Positions 21,962-38,296 of a stretch of 64,000 bases of DNA are shown piece after piece. The notes below the pieces were generated by a model that saw nothing but the letters and a program-made list of their open reading frames with translations, was not told the DNA's origin and searched no databases. Each line of letters starts with the position of its first letter. Position 1 is the first letter of the stretch. Source of the DNA: Plumapathes pennacea (lineage: Eukaryota; Cnidaria; Anthozoa; Antipatharia; Myriopathidae). The DNA lies in contig OZ038465.1 of the NCBI GenBank assembly GCA_964036295.1, positions 6,765,667 to 6,829,666 of the forward strand, in the 5' to 3' direction. The position numbers and the translations under genes were made by a program.

Positions 21962-22463
21962 ATTAATGTTCGTCGCTTCGGTCCTTTTCTTATCATCAGT
22001 TGCTGAAAGGAGAAACTCCACGCCCTTAGTACAGTACCGTGAAAACCTGATGGAAGAAATGAGAAACCTGGTGACGGAATTCCATTCCAGTTTGTCCTCG
22101 ATAATGAACGACAAGGCCCAAATCCACGCAGCACAACAACTGAAGGTGCTGAATCGCAGCCACAAAGGGAAGCGGAACGAACCTGAAAGTTCAGGAAACA
22201 GTCAATCCATATTGTTTACGAAGAGGAAGTCTTCTGTAAGCCCATCAGAACTATCAAGCTCCCACACGTCGGCATGGAATCCTCGTGAAGAGTCGATAAT
22301 TGAGGACCTTGAACTAGAAACTCAGCAAGTAGAAAGCGAAGACGGAGCCAACACGAGGAAAAAATCAGCAACTCTGTCCGTTGATTCCCAAATCAGCGCT
22401 CCACGCTCTCTAACACACATCAGGTTGTCTTCTTCAGAGCTGGAGACTTCAGCATCCACATGA
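6914..22463 (+). CDS. Chimeric adhesion ectodomain / K+-signature ionotropic receptor (5' partial, 18 exons)
   Basis: Predicted membrane receptor-channel of at least 1969 residues. Exons: 6914-8746, 9739-10134, 11101-11532, 12275-12433, 12822-12992, 13751-13860, 14621-14682, 15188-15330, 16364-16666, 17493-17792, 18193-18495, 19001-19470, 19864-19958, 20057-20213, 20538-20604, 20700-20971, 21269-21440 and 22000-22463 (stop). Every junction is GT-AG and all phases agree to the stop codon. Most ectodomain modules are single phase 1-1 exons, typical of exon shuffling. Domain order: EGF, Gly-Gln-Gln tract, D8C, EGF plus Ser/Thr linker, TSP1, TSP1, SEA, FN3 x3, ligand-binding lobe S1, M1, pore loop TVGYGD, M2, lobe S2, M3, cytoplasmic tail. 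The topology is that of ionotropic glutamate receptors with a potassium filter, known from cyanobacterial GluR0 and rotifer AvGluR1. The matrix-like ectodomain is the odd part. First exon(s) and signal peptide are not found. Two adjacent genes cannot be excluded without transcripts. Confidence 0.8.
7030..8740. repeat. 9-bp-based coding minisatellite (GGACAACAA / GGTCAACAG)
   Basis: The Gly-Gln-Gln tract is encoded by near-identical 9-bp units with synonymous variation (GGA or GGT, CAA or CAG) and AAA for the Lys positions. It also creates long spurious open frames on both strands. Length polymorphism between alleles is expected. Confidence 0.95.
9071..9159. mobile_element. Short MITE, TAGAGGGTTTGCACG family
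   Basis: Inverted ends TAGAGGGTTTGCACG...CCGTGCAAACCGTCTA enclose GGCCATGTTG-type subterminal arms. Length is 89 bp. It looks like an internally deleted relative of the 134-bp copy at 13943. The ends fit a TA target (TA|GAGGG...). It lies in an intron of the receptor gene. Confidence 0.85.
9739..10134 (+). CDS. Exon: D8C (uromodulin-type eight-cysteine) domain
   Basis: Phase 1-1 exon of 132 codons. Landmarks of the D8C family seen in uromodulin, GP2 and OIT3 are present: WFRFSG, CRTNIPSWLQGAHP, DGIVRREVCW, the CC pair (NCCMW) and NCSGFYIY. Such domains lie outside the cell, often in matrix or zona-type proteins. The exon joins in phase both to the GQQ exon upstream and to the EGF exon downstream. 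Confidence 0.85.
11101..11532 (+). CDS. Exon: second EGF-like domain and Ser/Thr-rich linker
   Basis: Phase 1-1 exon of 144 codons. The EGF module (DPCANITCQNNGKC, YCSCG, SGDRCE) has six cysteines. It is followed by about 100 residues rich in Ser, Thr, Gly and Ala, likely an O-glycosylated stalk. Within the linker a 42-bp unit coding SGVFSSTTGIS-type residues is repeated three times (about 11258-11382). The acceptor is TTTTCAG and the donor is TAA|GTATG. Confidence 0.85.
11258..11382 (+). repeat. 42-bp coding tandem repeat, three copies
   Basis: Unit starts TAGCGGTGTCTTCAGTTCCA. The three copies differ by a few bases and keep frame (14 residues each). It is part of the mucin-like linker. Confidence 0.9.
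12275..12992 (+). CDS. Two exons: tandem thrombospondin type 1 (TSP1) domains
   Basis: Exons 12275-12433 and 12822-12992, both phase 1-1. Each has the TSP1 signature: WSSWTQCTTSCGSG with later NCSQNETRACN and FPCP, and WTQWSPWTYCNRPCGTG with later KNCEGDS and ECPG. Six cysteines are present in each, and the W-x-x-W mannosylation motif occurs in both. The first exon could instead start at 12287, since both acceptors keep frame. Confidence 0.88.
13751..15330 (+). CDS. Three exons: SEA domain with GSVVS cleavage motif
   Basis: Exons 13751-13860, 14621-14682 and 15188-15330 (phases 1-0, 0-2, 2-1). The product starts YTVRLRDETW, contains a helix ending GFRKGSVVS and continues with FNVSYPAV. G-S-V-V-S on the strand after the first helix is the autoproteolysis site of cleaving SEA domains (MUC1-type GSVVV). 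It predicts a two-chain ectodomain split N-terminal to the FN3 repeats. Cleavage is inferred from the motif only. Confidence 0.78.
13943..14076. mobile_element. MITE, TAGAGGGTTTGCACG family, 134 bp
   Basis: Terminal inverted repeats of roughly 35 bp, TAGAGGGTTTGCACG... against ...CGTGCAAACCCTCTA, flanking a short unique core. Same family as 9071-9159. It lies in an intron inside the SEA-coding region. Confidence 0.9.
14717..15036. mobile_element. MITE with GAGCGGTTTTCGGATGACTG ends
   Basis: Left end ATAGAGCGGTTTTCGG... is matched in inverse by ...CCGAAAACGGCTCTAT at the right, with the GACTGTCGAAA/TTTCGACAGTC inner arms also paired. The core carries repeated TGATTGG and CCAAAACC motifs. A diverged copy lies at 43216. 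The ends are compatible with TA target duplication. Confidence 0.85.
15639..16299. mobile_element. Non-autonomous element with TACCGTAAATGCTCTAAT termini
   Basis: Terminal inverted repeats TACCGTAAATGCTCTAAT...ATTAGAGCATTTACGGTA bound 661 bp with C-rich homopolymer tracts near both ends and no coding capacity. Related fragments occur at 21550-21850 and, inverted, at 36695-36800, both sharing the internal ACCAAAATTAGTAGAGAAAC type sequence. Confidence 0.85.
16364..16666 (+). CDS. Exon: fibronectin type III domain 1
   Basis: Phase 1-1 exon of 101 codons. FN3 landmarks: VYLKW strand, LRGYTIFYK, YSNYTFRVLAFTENG. Two or more N-glycosylation sequons are visible (NST, NDT, NYT). Confidence 0.88.
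17014..17141 (+). repeat. Dispersed repeat with GACGAAGGGCTAGCGCTCG core
   Basis: Contains GACGAAGGGCTAGCGCTCG followed by AAACGTCAGC, and downstream CGCCGACGCAGTCAACCTAG. The first block recurs inverted at 42322-42362, and the second block recurs at about 13240-13284. A dispersed family is clear, but its class is not. Confidence 0.7.
17493..17792 (+). CDS. Exon: fibronectin type III domain 2
   Basis: Phase 1-1 exon of 100 codons with ISVTW, ILLGYNVTY and YTPYVVRVCAFTSKG landmarks of the FN3 fold. Confidence 0.88.
18193..18495 (+). CDS. Exon: fibronectin type III domain 3
   Basis: Phase 1-1 exon of 101 codons with IQISWGPVP, LQSFTIAYK and YQIKIAASTQKGLGPFS landmarks. It directly precedes the ligand-binding exon. 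Confidence 0.87.
19001..19470 (+). CDS. Exon: ligand-binding lobe S1 and first membrane helix (M1)
   Basis: Phase 1-0 exon. It encodes a periplasmic-binding-protein-like S1 segment (WLHPPYL, GIFPEIVVDMVRW, then VESPGVAFVAG), followed by a hydrophobic helix ending VMWAL before the donor GTGAGT. In animal glutamate receptors S1 normally carries a PLTIT..RE-like stretch whose Arg binds the ligand carboxylate. I see no equivalent here (ISFPIYGNKYMTKYM instead), so the ligand may not be glutamate. Confidence 0.72.
19864..20213 (+). CDS. Two exons: K+-channel-type pore loop TVGYGD and M2 helix
   Basis: Exons 19864-19958 and 20057-20213. The product reads GFWWSYITMTTVGYGDRAP, then a helix LFGVVWTLAGLCIISM and LTGSIATS. 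TMTTVGYGD is the canonical potassium selectivity filter. The intron falls inside the filter's first Gly codon (GG|G), and the filter is only restored by splicing. The placement between S1/M1 and S2/M3 is the iGluR pore topology, not that of a voltage-gated channel, and no S4-type charged helix is present. Confidence 0.88.
20282..20483. mobile_element. Intronic inverted-end repeat GGGCCTAGATGGGG
   Basis: Starts GGGCCTAGATGGGG and ends CCCCATCTAGGCCC. A ~55-bp segment with TTAAGTGTTATG is directly duplicated inside (about 20282-20341 and 20402-20460). Non-coding, MITE-like. Confidence 0.65.
20538..20971 (+). CDS. Two exons: ligand-binding lobe S2
   Basis: Exons 20538-20604 and 20700-20971. Landmarks of the second lobe of PBP-like/iGluR domains: RLGILMNAKV, VEGALIDTYVAAEY (an Asp in the place where iGluRs put the acidic residue that binds the ligand amino group) and RSFGYGVVL. 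They follow M2 and precede M3, as in glutamate receptors. Confidence 0.8.
21269..21440 (+). CDS. Exon: third membrane helix (M3)
   Basis: Acidic linker (NPEDGGGEES), then FQTTLFSLLGMLGVLVIGG and WHFMFYIP, ended by a basic stop-transfer cluster (RKKNHEKR). The basic side marks the cytoplasm. Confidence 0.82.
21550..21850. mobile_element. Truncated copy of the TACCGTAAATGCTCTAAT element
   Basis: Starts TACACCATAAATGCTCTAAT and shares the GCCCCCCT, ACCAAAATTAGTAGAG and CGCATTAGATGC blocks with 15639-16299. The right terminus is not found. Confidence 0.75.
21900..21965. repeat. (ATT)n microsatellite
   Basis: About 20 ATT units after CAAATAAAATT, in the last intron, possibly a retroelement tail. 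Confidence 0.95.
22000..22463 (+). CDS. Last exon: cytoplasmic tail of the receptor
   Basis: Phase-1 acceptor ATCAG, 154 codons including the TGA stop. It opens with a charged, possibly helical segment (NLMEEMRNLVTEF) and continues Ser-rich and disordered, with basic-Ser motifs such as KRKSSVS and RKKSATLS that would suit kinases. No known domain seen. Confidence 0.8.
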
Positions 22464-25050
22464 GCTGCTACTTTCACATGTGCAGTAGCTAATAGTAGTT
22501 GTACTTTTACTTTTCGTTTGTACGCGAGTGACGGTGAAGAATGTTCTACTTAGCCTGTGACTTTATTTCTGCATGAGTATGGCCCGTTCACACAAGACTG
22601 TTTAGTTTATAAGAACTATAAGCATCCAGAGAAAAACAACGGCTTCTTTGGGGTAGGGGTTTTCCATTCTGCCCATCAACTTTGATGTGAAGTAACCCGT
22701 GGCTCACTTGCTGTATTCACGGCTTGTCAGTTTATAGTCAAGCACCAACCAATCTCTTCAGTGTATTTTGTTTTGCTACATCATAAACTGAAAGCCCAAG
22801 ATTTCTCGAAGAAGAAAACACTTTTTCGCATAAGCTTCAGACTGAAGCATCAATGCAATGTATTACTGAGCTAACATCGTGCCCATAGTAAAGTGCGTAC
22901 TTGTTCAACTACGAACACCTTGTAGTAAGATTCGCGGAAACGCTGCTCTAAGTTCCTTATGGACAGAAAGGACACTACTGTTTTATAAATCGCTAACTTT
23001 ATCCTGACACTTAATTCACAAAGCAATATACAGAATAGCAGCCTGTTGCTCTTCCGCGATGCGTCATAAAGTTATTGCCGGGGAGTTACGGGCACAAATT
23101 AAAAGGAAATCTTCAGAATTACACTAGAAAAGACTCCGGCCGCAATGAGCTCTTTTATTTTGAATTGCCTAAAAAAAAAATCAGTTTTTTGATTTATTAA
23201 TCATCAAGGATCCAGTTGTTGAAAGCTCGAATAGTCTAATCTAGATTTGGTCTAACCATATTTGGCCCATTTTTGAAACAAAGCCTACCTTAGACCTCGT
23301 TTATCGCTAAATTGAATTTTAGAAGGATTCCGTGAACCAGGACATAAAGCCAAAAGTTAAGATGTATTAGAACATTGATCAGCGACGGTTTATAAAGACC
23401 GCGTTTAGCCGTGGTCCGGTAAGTATGGCTATTGTACAAACCTTGTTTAGAGCAGGGCTTTCTTAACTGCGGTCCAAACTTTGCTTTAAAAAGTCGGCCC
23501 TTTATCTTTTATTATCCCGAACATTGAAAGGTTTCATTCACAACACAATGCATTGATATGAGTTAGAAAACTCCTTTTGTATCATCTTTGATTAAAAAGT
23601 ACAGTTTATTGGCCAAGAAGTTGGGTGAAAGATTACTCCTGGTTACTTCTGGATTAGTTTAATGACAAGGGAGGAGAAGATAAGAGAGGACATAACAGAA
23701 GACAGTTAAAAACAACAGAGCATGGCAGAAAAAGAAAAGACAGGTCAGGAGAAGAGACTAGAAGACAGGTCATGACATGGGATATGCAGAAAAAGGTAGC
23801 AATAGGGAGTAAAAAGGAGACAGGACAAGAAAGTGCAGAATAGAAGACAAGATGAAGTCTAAGGAAAAGTAGGCAGTGTAGGCAGAAGAAAAGAAGACAA
23901 GAGAAGAAAGGACAGGACCGGATAGGACAGAAAAACAGAAGGCATGATGGTGCTGGACAGGGCATGACAGAAGAAGAGAATGCGTGACAGACAGGTCTTG
24001 ACATGACATGAGATATGCAACACAGAAGTGGCAACAGAGTAGGAAAGAAATTGTATATAGAAAACCAAACGATGCTCACCTTGACAGGTTTGAATCTTGG
24101 TTGTTCCAACCCATCTCTGTCCACTGCTACAAGTCAATGGAGTCACCTTGGACAGCGGAAATTGGCAACATTGTGCAGAAACCTTTGGTTTGCAGAAGAA
24201 ACTTGTATGTTAGTGATTTTATCATCCTTTACACTAACTTGATGTATGCTGTATTAGAATAGCTACTGACTTAACTAAGGGGATAAGTTTATTAGATATC
24301 ACTGGACCTTGATTGATAGCATTGGTCAGAAATATGTCACATAGTTTGAAAAACTTGCAAACGAAAATCTTAAGCTCTGCTTATTATGGGCACAGTGGAG
24401 ACAGGGAGAGGGGGGCCGAACTGAGTGGTGTGGACCCTGATACAAGATCCAGAGTGAGAAAAAAAAAAGCAACTTATTCTAAATTGATAATCTTTAAAAT
24501 TTTGGTAGATGAGTAGATCATGTACAACAACATACAGCACACACAGTATATAGTCCTCAATCTGCCTTCTGAAAACGTATGAAGAAGAAGGCTCTGCCAA
24601 CAAGCTTGGCTTTTTCTCCATTGTGTTTGAACTAGCCCTATGTAACCAAGCCTGTTGAAACTTTGTTTCAAAGAACACCATGGACACAAACACAGTCAGC
24701 AGTTTACCGAACTGCACATATGCGGAGCAGCCCAAACCCGTATGACTGGTTTATTGACTCATCCAAATGTTTGGAAGAGCGGCTCACGCATGTTCAACAA
24801 AGAAAGATAAGGTGGAGGCTCTGCCAGCAGGCTAGGTTTAAAGTGCAGGCATGCATCCGCACTATAATTTCTCAAACAGGACAACTACAACATACCCCGC
24901 ACCTAAATGTCACAGATTTCAGAGCTTTGTAGAACGATTAAAAAGACAAAAGGTGTCAATAGTCGTTAAAATTCTGTGTTTCAAGCCTTTCAAACGGAAC
25001 GGTCCCATGTAAATATTGAGAACAGTTATTAATTGGGGTTAAACTCCAGG
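22464..25050. other. Intergenic, no gene recognised
   Basis: Downstream of the receptor stop. I see no AATAAA close to the stop codon. Contains the purine-rich tract at 23670-24010 and a region (24580-24935) where a segment reading GGCTCTGCCA-CAAGCTTGG appears twice in diverged form. The longest open frames there lack family motifs. Confidence 0.5.
23670..24010. repeat. Purine-rich degenerate minisatellite
   Basis: Strongly A/G-biased on the plus strand with recurring AGAAGACAGG-like words. A ~50-bp block (GACAGGTCATGACATGGGAT...AGCAATAGGGAGTA) recurs in altered form near 23990-24045. It produces spurious Ser/Leu/Phe-rich frames on the minus strand. Confidence 0.7.
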
Positions 25051-25199
25051 AATATTAAGCTAGTCTTTACACCAGGTTTACCTCTGTGGCTCCTTTAACG
25101 TTCATGTTCAGCTGTTTTGAAGACCCGGCGCCTTTTTAAAGCTCTTTTAGCGTGACCGCCATGTTTACCATACAGCTCGAACCCAGCTTTTGTGGCGCG

Positions 25200-25480
25200 C
25201 GACGGTGACGTCATGTGAGGACGACTCTTCGAGCTCGCCAAACGACGCGGGAAAAAGAATCGCTTTTTCTCGAGTTCAGAGGGTAGTGGGGCATGGCATG
25301 GTGAGCTTCTGCGTGCAGTGACTACCCTCGTATGTGCTCAGAAACCTACAGAAACGCTTGCTACGCAGGCTAGTGACTACCAAGATCTGATGCGAGCCGC
25401 CGGCGCAGGGAGTATAAAACTTGTCGACAACGGCCGAACTTTCAGGACTACCAAGCCTTAAAGTCTGGAGGTAAGATTCA
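25200..25480 (+). promoter_or_regulatory. Candidate core promoter with CRE and TATA box
   Basis: A full CRE palindrome TGACGTCA at 25206-25213 lies in a locally GC-rich segment, about 200 bp upstream of a strong TATAAAA at 25413-25419. Downstream, AGTCTGGAG|GTAAGATT at about 25471 looks like the donor of a short leader exon. I found no coding exon to attach to it, so the transcript may be non-coding or recently lost. Confidence 0.4.
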
Positions 25481-26425
25481 ATCTCTTCTTGCGGCCATGC
25501 TAGAATAGCCCCCTTTTATTTTTATTTTATTCCTTTTTTTTTTCCTTCTGCGTCACCACGGGCATGATCCGGCACGTCATGATAGTTTCCCACTGATTTC
25601 CCAGGGGGTTTAGCGGTGGTGCCAAAAATGACCGCGCTTTAGGGGTGCCGTCTAGTGAGAATTTTAAAATTTGCAACTGAAACCCGGCCTTTAGATTCTT
25701 CTGCTTACTTTTCTCCCAGTTTTAATATTAGGTCTTTTTTTTTTTTTTTTTTTTTTCTTTTTCACCACCTTTTTTGTCACTATTTTGTTTCCAATCTTTG
25801 ACTAAACTAATAAGTGCTTCGGCTTTTATCCTCACGTGAGATCTGAATATATCTGGTTACCATCATCGCATTAATATATAATAGACTAGTTCAAAGGTTA
25901 TCACGGACCAGCCAACATGCACATACTATTATACGATTAAACCAATTTTGCATTTGCCGTGTTTTATTTCTACAATCAGCGCGACCCAAGTGTATACACG
26001 CCGGTCTCCCTGTTTACCTTGAGATCGACAGCCTGTTCACATGTTGCTTTGTTGTCCCTTTAAAAAAATTGTGACTACAAATTCCACGATCACTAACCAT
26101 GACACAGATCGCACGGGAAGTAAACCTCTTGAGGACAATGAATATTAAAATCACCTCACGATCGATCATTATTAGCCGACTTGTACACCGTCAAAGACTT
26201 ATAATACAAAACTGATCTTACCCACATTAAAACCTGATGGTGAAACACCAGGCCAAAGCCAAATTATTGGCCACAGATCGTCGATCGCGTTTGAGATAAA
26301 TTTGAACAATCAACTATAAACATGTTTCTAAGTGAATCAAGCGTTGATAAAGTGTCTCCGAGTTCTTTGTTTTCGGTTTGCCGAGCTCCAATGAAGGTCC
26401 GGAGTTCGCCGGTTTGTCCAGACAT

Positions 26426-26725
26426 TCAAGACGTTCGCCAAATGAATCTGTGGTAGAAGCCGTTTATATAGGTGAACTGAACCCCCAGACATCCCATTCG
26501 CTGGGCTTGAGTCCAGTGCCTGTTCAGGAGAGCGTCTGTGATGCCCTTCAAGCGTTCAGGGTCCATTCCTGGTGTGAGAAGCTTCTGGGCCCAGTTGTAC
26601 GTCGTCTGCCAAGCATCGTCTTCTCGAAGGGATGTAGACAACTCCAACAATCTGTTCGGTCCAGGGATGTTATCATACCAACTGGACAGTATCCACTCAC
26701 CGTAATGCTTGTCGAGTCGCGACAT
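26426..26725 (-). CDS. Uncharacterised 99-aa open frame
   Basis: The minus-strand frame begins MSRLDKHYGEWILSSWYDN and reads LREDDAWQTTYNWAQKL and MDPERLKGITDALL, with Trp/Tyr content and amphipathic periodicity more protein-like than the neighbouring frames. No family recognised, no promoter or splice site identified, and an open frame also exists on the opposite strand. It could be a remnant of a mobile element gene or chance. Function unknown. Confidence 0.25.
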   Translation of the reverse strand: MSRLDKHYGEWILSSWYDNIPGPNRLLELSTSLREDDAWQTTYNWAQKLLTPGMDPERLKGITDALLNRHWTQAQRMGCLGVQFTYINGFYHRFIWRTS

Positions 26726-27084
26726 TGTAGTTCTTTAGCTTCTGAGTGATTGCAATTACTCGGACCACTGCTTGTTGCCAATGACGCTGTGATATAGTCA
26801 GACCAAGAATTTTCTCTCGAGTGGCCAGCGCCACGCGCTGTGATTGGCTGCATATTTAGTCATGTTGTCGGTCATCCGAATTGAAAAACTTTCTCGGATC
26901 GGGGTAATGATCATTTCCGATCGCTGCTGGGGGTTAAAAGCAGATGGTTTTGTGCCGATACCTGATATCGTGGCCAGACGGTTTTTTTGTTTGTGTTTCT
27001 CTCGGGGTTAAAGAAGGCGAAGCGGCTGTATCCGCAGTCTCAGGGTAGAATCTAATAGCATACATTTATTATATGGCACTGATA

Positions 27085-27209
27085 CTACGCACGCTACGAT
27101 TGGTTAATTTACCGGTCCATACTTTCCTGTACGGACCGCAAATTGATTTTACGCACGTTCTGATTGGTCAATTTTACCGGTCCATAACTTACTGTACGGA
27201 CCGCAAAAT
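27085..27209. repeat. Two direct copies of a 60-65 bp unit
   Basis: Each copy reads ACGCACG..C..GATTGGT, then ACCGGTCCATA and TGTACGGACCGCAAA. The GGTCCATA/TGTACGGACC part is shared with the hairpin element at 28234 and with 33832-33965. Confidence 0.75.
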
Positions 27210-28233
27210 CAGTTTGCACATGTGGATCGCAAATGATTACTCGAAAAGTTGCTAAACGTTTGTCATAAAAGGCCCAGAAGTGCAATGGGAAGTTTAAACG
27301 TTCCGGATACTCACTGTTAAGTTATGATGATCGGGGAATTTACAGTCTTGGAAAATGACCGTTACGAAGAAGGAAAATGTCCGAGGAAAAAATTGCTTGC
27401 GACCTCAGCCGTCATTGACAACAAGTGCTGCAGAGTGTGGAGGGTTGTTTCACCCCTGTGTTAAAATTTGCACACTTGCCAGGAAGAAAGTGGAAAGCGA
27501 ACTATCACCGTGAACAGTTATGACTAAAACCGTGCAAGAATCAAGTTTTGCAGACATGTTTGCTGGTCATGGCGCACTGTGAAGACTGTAAATAAATTTT
27601 TCACAATGCACGAGAACTCTGTATTTCGAAATCACTGACTGGGACAAAAACGCCGTGGTGATTTGAGGACGTTTATTTTGCTGGAAGAAACCTAAACGCT
27701 CCACGAGGAGGCAGGAAAATTAAGCGGTGAGTTTTGAATAATATAACTTTCAACGATGTGTCGGTCGCAGTTTGTGATGAAATGATTTTCTTTTAGTGCC
27801 ATTTTGCCTTCTACATTATTGTACGTGTAAGGAACTTATTCAAAAGAATAAAAATACTCTGAGTTACAAAGCAGTTTCTTCTGGAAAGGGATAAGACTGC
27901 AGTTTTTTTAAATCTTTAGTGAGCGAGCAAGGGCGAGTTCGAGTCGTTCACCGAATAAAGTTCACTGCAGTGTCGTTGTTTGACGTACGCTATGGTCCAT
28001 TTCATTCAGCTCAGAACAAATTAGTATTTATCTAGGCAGTTGGTTCGACAGACGCTTATTTTCTTTCAAGATTTTCAAATCGGTAGAATTGTAAGCTGTT
28101 AACTGAATTTGTTGTGAAAACAAACGTGCGTAATTCATGCCTGATCGCGATTGATCTTGTTGAATGAACAAGACGAGTACTCATTGGGGCCTTGTTTTAT
28201 GTTTGCCGAAAGATCTAAAGCCATATAATAAAT

Positions 28234-28395
28234 ATCTTATTAACCTCGTTTGCTTGGTCCGTACCGTAAGTTATGGATCCTCGTTTTTTTCGTCGCCTTA
28301 TGGCCCTCGCGCGAAGCGCGCTCGGGCCATAAGGCGACGAAAAAAACTCGGTCCATAACTTACTGTACGGACCAAGCAAACGAGGTTAATAAGAT
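28234..28395. mobile_element. Near-perfect hairpin MITE (~76-bp arms)
   Basis: Left arm ATCTTATTAACCTCGTTTGC... and right arm ...GCAAACGAGGTTAATAAGAT pair over about 76 bp with only a few mismatches. The loop is about 10 bp near GCGCGAAGCGCGC. It could extrude as a cruciform. A diverged copy lies at 33832-33965. Confidence 0.9.
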
Positions 28396-28399
28396 CTAT

Positions 28400-29785
28400 G
28401 TATGTGACCAGCGAGTACACAATTCTAGGCCAACCATCCAGCGACTTTGAAACTTTCAGAAACACAACTGATATCTGCAGTAACCAACGACGGGATGTGT
28501 TCGCGCTCAGCTGGTTAGAAGTTCGCGCCAACTCTTATCGTTTCTGGCGCGTTACTGCTGCGAATGCAAACGCCTTTTGGCTCACGAAATTCCACACATG
28601 GGATACGTTGTTAAGGACGATATTCTAGTTTCCTCCGCTTCCCACAATGAACATTATAGATGGAGAAAGCAAGTTTTAAAACATTTTAGGCAGTAGCAAA
28701 CTCTGTTAGAACTATATCGAGAAAAATTTTTTTTGCTCTGGTGAAATCCACACGGCCAGGGGAGATCGCGCGCGCCGAAATGCGACGGCTGGGGACCGAA
28801 CGCAGCAGAGCGCAATTTATGACAGATGTACGGAAAAAGACCTCGAAAAAAATGTTTTTCTGATCTGGAGCTTGTTTTGTGTGCTGATCAGTTATCATAA
28901 AAATTTTTTTTTCTCATTCATGGCCACCGGAAAAATATTTTCCCTGCGAACGGCGACGGGGTGGGAAAGAAGAAATCATTCGTTTATTTCTCATTCTTGA
29001 CCGAGATGAAAATGATAGGTTGTCTGACTTAAGATTCCAAGATTGTCTAAAACGTAATATAAACCTCGACAAATCATAATAAAAATATGTACAATAACAA
29101 CAATTGGAAATACACGTCTTAAATGTCATCGTCAAATTATCCTAAATTACAATTTAGTACATCACTTCCACACCCTCCCTCCCTCCCTCCCACACCCAAC
29201 AAAACACAACACACACACACACACAGATGAAACAAAACAGGTAGTTCACACATCGATTAATCTAAAACGGTGTCTGCTTCTAAAAATGCTCTTGAGGATG
29301 CTTTTGCTGACAAACAGATCCTCTTTGCTGTAAATATTTTTACCTTCTAAAAGTATTCACGTTAGATTTTAGAGTTATCCAATTATAGCCAAGGTCTTCT
29401 GTGGAGATAAATAACGTGCTTATCATTTCAACCAGCCTAACACTGTCTTAAGCCCTCCCTGATTACGCAAGCAAGATTACAGCTGTCTCTCCCTCGTTGA
29501 TAAAATGCTTTTTACGTTACTGTGACTTCAGAGGAATCAAATAAAGATTTCTTCGTCTTAAAAAAATATCCTAAATCGTCATTCTAAAACAATAAGAGAA
29601 ACTATGCTTTGCATATAAAATTAATTTCATCCAGTATGACGACCAAGATCTTAAATTAGGAGAAAAGTGAATTAACTGGCGTCACTAAAATGATCTCCAA
29701 TTCGCGCGCGATACATGCGCAGCTAAGACGTTTGAATACTCGCCCACCCCTCCCCCTAAATTAAAATGATCTAACAGTTATGGCG
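28400..29785. other. Intergenic / probable 3' UTR of the kinase gene
   Basis: No open frame with family features. Contains a short CCCT-rich tract and (CA)n near 29160-29225. The part nearest 29785 is expected to be the 3' UTR of the minus-strand kinase gene. Confidence 0.5.

Positions 29786-38296
<8,511 letters not shown>

Noticed and set aside
23654-24146. Ser/Leu/Phe/Cys-rich frames on the minus strand
   Set aside because: Translation of a pyrimidine-rich repeat strand; no domain or splice support.
24663-24932. 89-codon plus-strand frame in the intergenic region
   Set aside because: No family motif; a diverged internal duplication on the same stretch suggests repeat or non-coding sequence.
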